Assembly (NCBI GenBank): GCA_025935655.1
Contig: JAICUV010000039.1
Coordinates: forward strand, 1-18,635
Source: Chloroflexota bacterium
Lineage (GTDB): Bacteria; Chloroflexota; Limnocylindria; Limnocylindrales; CSP1-4
DNA length: 18,635 nt
Reading direction: 5' to 3'
Each line of letters starts with the position of its first letter. Within the stretch, counting starts at the first letter, position 1. The notes under the pieces are model-generated. The model was not told the DNA's origin, ran no database searches, and saw nothing but the letters and a program-made list of their open reading frames with translations. Both the position numbers and the translations under genes were made by a program. Below are positions 13,317-18,635 of this stretch, piece by piece.

Positions 13317-14645
13317 CTACTTCAGGAGCGCGTTCACCTCTTCGACGGCCTGGTCGAGTGCGTCCTTGACGGAGAGCTCGCCCTGGACGGCCTTCTGGAG
13401 GTAGAGCGTGACGGTGTCCTGGAGCTCCTGCTGCCGCTCGATGACGGGAGGCACGACCACCGCGTCAAGGGAGTCGAAGACGGCCTGACGGTTGTCGGGC
13501 GGCGTGATCGACGTGTACGGCGCGAGCAGCGCCGGGTCGGAGACCGCAGGCAGCTCCCAGTCGTTGTTCAGGCGGGTCTGGACGGTGATGTCGGACGACG
13601 ACAGGTACTGCAGCCACTTGGCCGCCTCGACGGGGTGGGCAGTCGAGGCCGACGCCACCGCCGCATTCGCGAAGAAGTGCGACGCGTGCTGCGTGTTGCC
13701 CGGCTCCACGACGACGTCCCACTTGCTCTTGATGTCGAGCAGGTTGTTGAACTGCCAGATCCCGTTGTGCCACATGGCGATCTTGCCCTGCTGGAACAGG
13801 ACGTCATCGCCGATGCCGCCCATCTGCGCCTCGGTCGGCATCGTCGTGCCTACCTTCTCGACGAGGTGGGTGGCCGCTGCGATCCCCGCCTCGTTGTTGA
13901 AGGTGGCCGCGGTCATGTCGTCGTTGAAGAAGTGCCCGCCACTCTGCGCGAGGGACTTGTAGAACTCGAAGAACTGGACGGGCTGGTACTCGCCGAAGAC
14001 GCCATTGGCGGCGTCGGTCAGCTTGGTTGCCGCCGCGGCCTCGTCGGCCCAGGTCCAGTCCGCGGTCGGGTAGGCGATGCCCGCCTTGTCGAACAGGTCC
14101 TTGTTGTAGATCAGCACGACGACGGAGAAGCTCTCCGGCACACCCAGCTGGACGCCCTTGTAGTTGAACGCGTCGTAGGCCTTCGGAAAGTAGACCGCCT
14201 TGTCGATCGTGCCGGGTGCGCTGGCCTCGAGGTCGAGCAGGGCGCCCGACGCCGCGAACGACACGAAGTTCTCGTAGTTGAGCTCGAACGTGTCGGGGGC
14301 GGTGTTCCCCGCGATCCGGGTCTTCAGCGACGTGAAGTACTCGTCGTAGGGTGCGTTCTGGGCCTTGATCGTGATGGTCGGATTCTCGGCCTCGAAGGCG
14401 TCGATGATGCCCTGGAGGTCGTCCTCGTGATCGGCGCCCGCCGTGAAGTTGAAGTACTCGATCGTGACCGGCTCGGTGCTGACCGGGGCGGGCGTCGCCG
14501 CGGCAGGCGTCGCCGCGTCACCGGCCGTGGTCGCCGACGGCGCGACGGCAGCCGGGCTGCAGCCCGCGAGGAGGGCGAGGGCCGCGACGGCCGTGACGAG
14601 GCCGGTGGCGGACCTTCGCGGACGGGACGTGGTGGGCAGATGCAC
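13317..14645 (-). CDS. Extracellular sugar-binding lipoprotein of an ABC transporter (MalE/UgpB-like)
   Basis: The 442-aa product begins with a basic n-region containing RPRR, a hydrophobic core (about 14-26) and the lipobox LLAGC with Cys29, so it should be a lipid-anchored lipoprotein. An Ala/Pro/Thr linker follows to about residue 56. The mature protein starts TIEYFNFTAG, then LQGIIDAFEAENPTITIKAQ and DEYFTSLKTRIAGNTAPDTF, the canonical start of CUT1 extracellular solute-binding proteins. FQQGKIAMWHNGIWQ and HPVEAAKWLQYLSS are further typical segments. The GTG at 14645 has AAAGGA 8-9 nt upstream and follows the ROK stop by 49 nt. It should deliver oligosaccharide to the two downstream permeases. 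The sugar is inferred from the neighbouring GH31/GH15 genes. Confidence 0.93.
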   Translation of the reverse strand: MHLPTTSRPRRSATGLVTAVAALALLAGCSPAAVAPSATTAGDAATPAAATPAPVSTEPVTIEYFNFTAGADHEDDLQGIIDAFEAENPTITIKAQNAPYDEYFTSLKTRIAGNTAPDTFELNYENFVSFAASGALLDLEASAPGTIDKAVYFPKAYDAFNYKGVQLGVPESFSVVVLIYNKDLFDKAGIAYPTADWTWADEAAAATKLTDAANGVFGEYQPVQFFEFYKSLAQSGGHFFNDDMTAATFNNEAGIAAATHLVEKVGTTMPTEAQMGGIGDDVLFQQGKIAMWHNGIWQFNNLLDIKSKWDVVVEPGNTQHASHFFANAAVASASTAHPVEAAKWLQYLSSSDITVQTRLNNDWELPAVSDPALLAPYTSITPPDNRQAVFDSLDAVVVPPVIERQQELQDTVTLYLQKAVQGELSVKDALDQAVEEVNALLK

Positions 14646-14694
14646 GGACGGGATCCTTTCTGTCGGGGACGTGTCGGCGTGGACGGGGGACGGG

Positions 14695-16017
14695 TCAGCC
14701 AGTGATGCCCTCCCTCTCGCCGGTGCTCGGGATCGGGATCCGGACGGAAGGAGCCGCGTCGCCGCCGGCGGCGTCGGGGCCGTCGGCGTGAGACCGTGCG
14801 CCCATCCCGTTGAGGCGAGCACGGACGCTGTCTTCGATCTGCCGCTCGTAGAGGGGCGCGGCGAACGTGGCCCGGAGGACGAGCGCGGCGGCGCCGCTGG
14901 CCCACTTGGCGTCATCCCACGGGTCCACCTCGAGCTGCACGCCCCTGAGCGAGGGGAAGGTGGCGGCATCGAGCGCGGCCGTGAAGCTGGGCGCCATGTG
15001 CGCCCAGGCCTTGGCGCCTTCGCCGCTGACGATCACCACCTGTGGGCTCAGCACGTTCACGAGGCCAGCCACCGCGCGCCCGAGGATCGCGCCGGCGTTG
15101 GCGAAGATCCGCTGGGCGGCCTCCTCGCCGCCATCTGCCAGCTCGCGGAGCGAGGCCGTTCCGTCGTTGATCGACACGCCCGCGGGGAGCAGGCCCGCGT
15201 CGACGCCCTGGGCGACCAGCGCGGGGTCGGCCACGAGGGCCTCGAGGCAGCCGCGCATGCCGCATTCGCACGTGGGTCCGTTCTCGACGATGGGCACGTG
15301 GCCGAACTCGCCTGCGCCGCCGCGGGCCCCGCGGTAGACGTCCCCGCCGACCACGATGCCCAACCCGACGCCGCGGCCGATCGTCACCGTCAGGAAGTTC
15401 TCGACGGCGCGGCCGTGCCCGTACAGGCGCTCCGCGATGGCGAGGGTGTTGACGTCGTTGTCGATCAGGACCGGGAGGCCGATCTGGTCGCGCAGCGCCT
15501 GGCCCAGCTCGATCGAGTTCCAGCCGAGGATCGGGGCGTTGACGACGCCCGTCTGGGCGTCCACCGTGCCCGGGACGCCGAGGCCGATCCCCAGCAGGCG
15601 CGAGCCGTCGGCCGCCTCGACCGCCGACCGGAGGACCTTGACGAGCCGTCCGAGCGCTTCCGGCCCCAGCGCGTCGATCGGTGTCTCGCTGCGCGTCAGG
15701 ATGTCGCCGTCGAGATTGACCTCGACGATCGCGATCCGGTCCGGCGAGACCTTGACGCCCAGGGCGTGCGCGGCCTCGGCGACGAGACCGAGCAGCAACG
15801 GGGGGCGGCCGCCGCTCGAGGCCGCCTGGTCCACGACCCTGATGAGGCCCTCGCTCACGAGCTCCCTCGTGACCTCGGTCACGGTGGCCGCGCTCAGTGA
15901 CAGGCGCCGGGCGATCTCGACACGCGCGACCGGACCCTGCGAACCGATCAGCGCCAGGACGGCGGACCGGTTGAGGTCGCGGATCAGGGCGGGGGAGCCG
16001 CGCCGGAGTCGGGACAT
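14695..16017 (-). CDS. ROK-family transcriptional repressor (NagC/XylR-like)
   Basis: The 440-aa product has an N-terminal winged helix (about 8-75) with ARVEIARRLSLSAATVTEVTRELVSEGLI as the recognition region and SSGGRPP as the wing. A ROK sugar-kinase-like domain follows: GIGLGVPGTVD (143-153), LPVLIDNDVNTLAIAE with Asp188, GEFGHVPI with His240, and the zinc motif CECGMRGCLEA (Cys250, Cys252, Cys257). Such proteins repress sugar operons and release DNA on binding the sugar or its derivative. The ATG at 16017 has GAGGA 5-6 nt upstream and is preferred over an in-frame ATG at 16077. The C-terminal tail of about 30 residues after GMGARS is Ala/Gly/Pro-rich and extra. As the first gene of the operon, it probably autoregulates. 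Confidence 0.93.
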   Translation of the reverse strand: MSRLRRGSPALIRDLNRSAVLALIGSQGPVARVEIARRLSLSAATVTEVTRELVSEGLIRVVDQAASSGGRPPLLLGLVAEAAHALGVKVSPDRIAIVEVNLDGDILTRSETPIDALGPEALGRLVKVLRSAVEAADGSRLLGIGLGVPGTVDAQTGVVNAPILGWNSIELGQALRDQIGLPVLIDNDVNTLAIAERLYGHGRAVENFLTVTIGRGVGLGIVVGGDVYRGARGGAGEFGHVPIVENGPTCECGMRGCLEALVADPALVAQGVDAGLLPAGVSINDGTASLRELADGGEEAAQRIFANAGAILGRAVAGLVNVLSPQVVIVSGEGAKAWAHMAPSFTAALDAATFPSLRGVQLEVDPWDDAKWASGAAALVLRATFAAPLYERQIEDSVRARLNGMGARSHADGPDAAGGDAAPSVRIPIPSTGEREGITG

Positions 16018-16055
16018 TCCGTTCCTCGAAGGGGGCTCAAGGGCCCGGATCCGCA

Positions 16056-16082
16056 CTAAGTTAGGCGAACGAAGCAAGTTGC
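16056..16082. promoter_or_regulatory. Candidate ROK operator: two AAGTT-centred palindromes
   Basis: CTAAGTTAG (16056-16064) and GCAAGTTGC (16074-16082) are both 9-bp palindromes centred on the same AAGTT core, 18 bp centre to centre, 39-65 nt upstream of the ROK start. A TTGCTT -35-like element overlaps the distal copy on the minus strand. The position suits an autoregulatory operator of the sugar operon. Confidence 0.4.
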
Positions 16083-16324
16083 TGGCGGAGACTACCAGCC
16101 GCGATGGGCGTCGGTCAATGCCTGTCCTGGGGCCACCGGCTGACTGCTGGGAACGCCGAGCCCCGCGCCAGGGTCAACGAATCCACGGATCCTCGGTTCG
16201 CCGGCGGGTCATCGATGCCCACCAGGCATCGGAACCGCGAGGGCTGGCCCCGTGGCCGGGTCCTTGATGCCCGAGAGGCATGGAAGTGGGCCGGGACCCC
16301 GGCGCCACGCGATTTGGCTGCCTG

Positions 16325-16363
16325 TGACGCGGGCGAGGACCTCTGACGCGGGCGCGAGGACCC
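16325..16363. repeat. Imperfect tandem duplication of about 19 bp
   Basis: Copy one (16325-16343) is TGACGCGGGCGAGGACCTC. Copy two (16344-16363) is the same with a GC insertion after GGGCG and CC in place of TC at the end. They abut directly just beyond the GNAT gene, which looks like a recent local duplication. Confidence 0.6.
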
Positions 16364-16374
16364 GCCGGGCCCGC
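16348..16374 (-). terminator. Possible terminator stem after the GNAT gene
   Basis: GCGGGC (16348-16353) and GCCCGC (16369-16374) form a 6-bp stem directly next to the GNAT stop codon. The loop can itself pair. No T-tract. Confidence 0.3.
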
Positions 16375-16968
16375 TCAGCGGAGGCGGATCCCCATCACCA
16401 CGTCCTCGGGACCCTCTGCGAGCACCTCCCAGCCGAGGTGGCTGTAGAACGCGATCGCGTTCGCGTTCATCGCCCCGACCGTGAGGTGGCACGCGGGCGC
16501 GCCGGCCGCCGCGAGCTGCGCGAGCTGGCGCTCGATGAGGCGCCGTCCCGCGCCCGTGCCCCGGACCCGTTCCAGCAGGTCGATGTGGAGGTGGGCTGGA
16601 TAGGCCTCGACGATCTCGGGCGGTGCGATTGGCGGCTCGTGGAGGAGCTCGATGATGTCCGCGTCCCGCGTGCCGTCATCGCGCCGCGGGTACTGGGCCC
16701 GGAGCGGCGGCCACCACTCGGCCTCGGCCCACTCCCCGAACGCGCGCGTGTCGCGCGCCGCGAGGCAGTAGCCGGCGACGCCGTGCTCGTCCGCGACCAC
16801 GAGCGCAAGGTCGGGCTCACCGACCACGTACGGGCCGACGAACACGTGCCCCAGGAGGTCCGGGTTGGCGAACTGGTCGGACGCATCGAGGCCGGCGTCG
16901 CCGGTCAGGAGGCAGACGCGGTAGACGCCGGGCAGGTCCTGGAGCGTCGCGCGGCGGAGGTCGGCCAT
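16375..16968 (-). CDS. GNAT-family N-acetyltransferase
   Basis: The 197-aa product opens ADLRRATLQDLPGVYRVCLLTGDAGLDAS, then LGHVFVGPYVVGEPDLALVV, GVAGYCLAARDTRAF and EWWPPLRAQYP. The acetyl-CoA-binding motif A is AHLHIDLLERVRGTGAGRRLIERQL (126-149; the R-x-x-G-x-G/A pattern is RGTGAGRR). ACHLTVGAMNANAIAFYSHLGWE (160-181) completes the fold. This subgroup, with the CLLTGDAG and EWWPPLR segments, resembles the acetyltransferase domains linked to bacterial O-GlcNAcase-like proteins, but the substrate is not established. The ATG at 16968 gives the expected N-terminus; upstream codons in frame are not protein-like. It is divergent from a GntR regulator whose operator-like half-sites fill the shared gap. 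Confidence 0.9.
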   Translation of the reverse strand: MADLRRATLQDLPGVYRVCLLTGDAGLDASDQFANPDLLGHVFVGPYVVGEPDLALVVADEHGVAGYCLAARDTRAFGEWAEAEWWPPLRAQYPRRDDGTRDADIIELLHEPPIAPPEIVEAYPAHLHIDLLERVRGTGAGRRLIERQLAQLAAAGAPACHLTVGAMNANAIAFYSHLGWEVLAEGPEDVVMGIRLR

Positions 16969-17001
16969 GGGGACATGATGCCCGTCCCGGGCGCGCCGCG
17001 G

Positions 17002-17123
17002 AGGTGGTCCATGCGAGCCCCGCACCTCGCGGCCGAAGTGGTCTAGCCTGCCACCCCTATTCGTGCGCCCTTGACGCCCGAGTGGTACGCACTGCGAGAC
17101 CACTTCTGGAATCAAAGTGGTCC
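17002..17123. promoter_or_regulatory. Cluster of AGTGGTC-type GntR (DasR/HutC-like) half-sites
   Basis: Half-sites are AGGTGGTCC (17002-17010), AGTGGTCTAG (17037-17046), AGTGGTAC (17081-17088), AGACCACTT (17097-17105) and AAGTGGTCC (17115-17123). The last two form a perfect 8-bp inverted repeat GACCACTT/AAGTGGTC with a 9-nt spacer. The known DasR site is close to AGTGGTCTAGACCACT, so AGTGGTCT and AGACCACT are exact halves of that pattern. They lie between the divergent GNAT and gntR starts and are best read as autoregulatory operators of the adjacent GntR protein. Confidence 0.65.
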
Positions 17124-17131
17124 ACGATTCG

Positions 17132-17161
17132 TTGCCCGCCCGCGCTGCCACCTCGTAGACT
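17132..17161 (+). promoter_or_regulatory. Promoter of gntR, leaderless
   Basis: TTGCCC (17132-17137) and TAGACT (17156-17161) are separated by 18 nt and fit -35 and -10 elements. Only 6 nt lie between TAGACT and the GTG start at 17168, so transcription should begin at the start codon. The promoter begins 8 nt after the last AGTGGTC half-site. Confidence 0.55.
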
Positions 17162-17167
17162 CCCGCC

Positions 17168-17911
17168 GTGATCAGGGGCGACGACACCACGCGACAGGCG
17201 CTGCGCGCGCGCCTCCGGGAGCTCGTCGCGGGCGCCCATGTCGGCGACCGCCTGCCGAGCGAGCGCGAGCTGAGCCTCCGCTGGGGCGTGGCGCGGATGA
17301 CCGTCCGCGGCGCGATGGACGCGCTCGTCGCCGAGGGGCTCGTCGAGCGCCGCCACGGGTCCGGCACGTACGTCGTGCCGCGGCCGTTCGCGCGCGTGCT
17401 CGGCCTCACGAGCTTCACCCAGGACATGGCGGCGCGCGGCCTCGTCGCGGGCAGTCGCGTGGTCGCGTTCGAGCACGTCCCGGCGGACGCGGTGATCGCG
17501 GAGCGCCTCCACGTCGAGATGGGGCACCCGGTCATCCGGTTCACGCGCCTGCGCCTGGGCAGCGGGGATGCGATGGCCGTCGAGACGACGTGGATCTCCT
17601 CGACGCTCGTCCCCGGGCTAACCCCCGAGGACCTCGACGGCTCCCTGTATGAGCTCCTCGCCCGGCGCTACCGGATCGTGCCCGGTGCGGCCCGGATCAC
17701 GATCGAGCCGGTCAACCCCGATCCCGAGACGCGGCGCCTGCTCACGATCCCCGCCGGGCAGGCCTGCCTGCGCCTCCAGATGGTCGACGCGGACGTCCGG
17801 GGCCGGATCATCATGGTCGCGAACTGCGTGTACCGCGGCGACAAGTACCAGCTCACGGCCGACATCACCGGCGCCGCGTTCGCGACCTCGGCCCAGCGGC
17901 GGGCCGGTTGA
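17168..17911 (+). CDS. GntR-family (HutC/DasR-like, UTRA domain) transcriptional regulator
   Basis: The 247-aa product has a winged helix at about 5-70 with the motifs GDRLPSERELSLRWGVARMTVRGAMDALVAEGLVERRHGSGTYV, diagnostic of GntR. A UTRA ligand-binding domain follows from about 78 to 240 (LTSFTQDMAARG, VIRFTRLRLGSGDAMAVETTWI, ELLARRYRIVPG). HutC-subfamily members with this layout include DasR and NagR, which sense phosphorylated amino sugars, among other ligands. The next gene is a GlcNAc-kinase-like ATPase whose ATG overlaps this stop by 1 nt, which supports an amino-sugar role. The GTG at 17168 follows a -10 box by 6 nt with no ribosome binding site, so it is likely leaderless. Confidence 0.93.
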   Translation: MIRGDDTTRQALRARLRELVAGAHVGDRLPSERELSLRWGVARMTVRGAMDALVAEGLVERRHGSGTYVVPRPFARVLGLTSFTQDMAARGLVAGSRVVAFEHVPADAVIAERLHVEMGHPVIRFTRLRLGSGDAMAVETTWISSTLVPGLTPEDLDGSLYELLARRYRIVPGAARITIEPVNPDPETRRLLTIPAGQACLRLQMVDADVRGRIIMVANCVYRGDKYQLTADITGAAFATSAQRRAG

Positions 17912-18635
17912 TGGCCCCGACGGCGACCGCGCTCCGGATACTCGCAGTCGACGGAGGCCAGTCCTCCATCCGCGCCCGGCACTCGGACGCCGACCTGGTG
18001 ATCGAGACCGAGGGCGTGAGCCGCCTCCCCGACAGCGCGTCTCGCGTCGCCGAGGCGGTCGTGACGGCCTGGATCGCGCTCGGCCGGCCCGCGGTCGATC
18101 GCGCGGTGCTCGGGCTCACGACCGCGCCCGCGGACCCGGCCGAGGCCCTCGCGATCGCCGCCCGGGTGGGAACGGGCATCGGCGCGGCGGCGGTCTGGCT
18201 GTGCGACGACGCCGTCACGAGCCACGCCGGGGCCCTGTCGCTCGGCTGGGGCGTGAGCGTCGTCGCGGGCACAGGCGTCGCCTGCCTGGCGGTTCCCGCG
18301 CAGGGTGAGCCCCGCATCGTGGGCGGTCACGGCTACCTCATCGGCGACGAGGGCGGCGCGTTCTGGATCGGCCGCGAGGGCATCCGGCGGGCCCTCCGCG
18401 CGGTCGACGGCCGCGGCGCGCAGACGAGCCTGACCCGGCTCGCCGCCGAGCGCTTCGGCAACCTCGACGGGCTCCACGTGCGCCTCCACGACGACGCCCG
18501 GCCCGTCGACACGATCGCCCGGTTCGCGACGGCCGTGCTCGAGGCCGCCGATGCCGATGCCGAGGCCCAGGCGATCGTGCGCGAGGCCGCGGCCGAGCTC
18601 CACGCCCTGGCGACCGCGGCCGCGCGGGTCGCCCA
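17911..18635 (+). CDS. BadF/BadG/BcrA/BcrD-type ATPase, N-acetylglucosamine-kinase-like, cut by the window edge
   Basis: This ASKHA-fold kinase-like protein starts at the ATG sharing its A with the gntR stop (TGATG) and continues past the right edge; 241 codons are visible. The N-terminal phosphate loop is LAVDGGQSSIR (11-21). LCDDAVTSHAGAL (97-109) carries the probable catalytic Asp99 or Asp100. VVAGTGVACLAV (117-128) is the phosphate-2 motif, and IVGGHGYLIGDEGGAFWIGREG (136-157) is the block typical of eukaryote-type GlcNAc kinase and bacterial BadF-family sugar kinases. It probably phosphorylates an amino sugar such as N-acetylglucosamine, inferred from family and from the DasR-like regulator with which it is translationally coupled. 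The C-terminus is not visible. Confidence 0.88.
   Translation, partial: MAPTATALRILAVDGGQSSIRARHSDADLVIETEGVSRLPDSASRVAEAVVTAWIALGRPAVDRAVLGLTTAPADPAEALAIAARVGTGIGAAAVWLCDDAVTSHAGALSLGWGVSVVAGTGVACLAVPAQGEPRIVGGHGYLIGDEGGAFWIGREGIRRALRAVDGRGAQTSLTRLAAERFGNLDGLHVRLHDDARPVDTIARFATAVLEAADADAEAQAIVREAAAELHALATAAARVA

Larger units (their letters stand above)
16083..16374. other. Hairpin- and repeat-rich intergenic region, no gene seen
   Basis: About 290 nt lie between the ROK promoter and the end of the GNAT gene. I see no convincing coding frame. It holds two related stem-loops, CGATGCC/GGCATCG (16213-16231) and ATGCC/GGCAT (16267-16281), each with a 5-nt loop. It also holds a GCCGGG/CCCGGC hairpin at about 16289-16303 flanked by GTGG/CCAC, and a tandem duplication starting TGACGCGGGCG (16325-16343 and 16344-16363). 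Confidence 0.5.

Noticed and set aside
16213..16281. Possible CRISPR-like repeats in the two GATGCC stem-loops
   Set aside because: Only two short, diverged hairpins with no regular spacers and no cas genes. They are better described as separate stem-loops.
16252..17046. Plus-strand open frame of 264 codons opposite the GNAT gene
   Set aside because: It is antisense to a clear acetyltransferase and has no coherent protein features.

Overview
The window is high-GC bacterial DNA (two 60-base lines counted by eye gave about 62% and 73% G+C) with dense, mostly short-spaced genes. No marker settles the taxonomy. A glutaminyl-tRNA synthetase beside a tRNA-Gln(CUG), ROK/ABC/glycoside-hydrolase sugar operons and several apparently leaderless promoters would fit a soil or freshwater Chloroflexota-like lineage. 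A typical actinomycete is less likely because most lack GlnRS. This placement is inference.

Layout. 1-1104 (minus): the 5' part of an MDR-family quinone oxidoreductase, with a tandem palindromic operator upstream, preceded by an Ogt-type alkyl-DNA repair methyltransferase. 1214-1639 (plus): an unrecognised 141-aa protein. 1722-2799 (minus): a GlsB/YeaQ-type small membrane protein, a VOC-fold protein and a small membrane protein. 3048-4119 (plus): an unrecognised protein followed 4 nt later by family-1 uracil-DNA glycosylase. 4187-4841 (minus): two broken gene ends fused together, an AraC-type N-terminus and an RNase-H-like C-terminus. 4898-6741 (minus): tRNA-Gln(CUG) and glnS, apparently on one transcript. 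6967-8157 (plus): a membrane protein with an internal zinc ribbon and an exported C-terminal domain.

8202-16017 (minus) is the main metabolic locus, a six-gene alpha-glucoside operon in the order ROK repressor, lipoprotein sugar-binding protein, GH31 glycosidase, MalF-like permease, MalG-like permease, GH15 glucoamylase-like enzyme. The genes after the binding protein overlap by 4-11 nt. A strong hairpin follows the binding-protein gene and probably sets its excess over the permeases. Oligosaccharides would be captured outside, imported, and hydrolysed inside by the two glycosidases, neither of which has a visible signal peptide. No ATP-binding subunit is encoded, so an ATPase from elsewhere must be shared.

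16375-18635 looks like an amino-sugar divergon: a GNAT acetyltransferase (minus) faces a DasR/NagR-like GntR regulator and a BadF-type GlcNAc-kinase-like gene (plus, cut by the window edge). The 199-bp gap between the divergent genes has at least five AGTGGT-type half-sites resembling the DasR operator.

I found no CRISPR array, insertion sequence, phage gene or rRNA. The most notable items are the tandem operator at 495-529, the tRNA-Gln/glnS pair, the multi-half-site GntR control region and the fused gene remnants.
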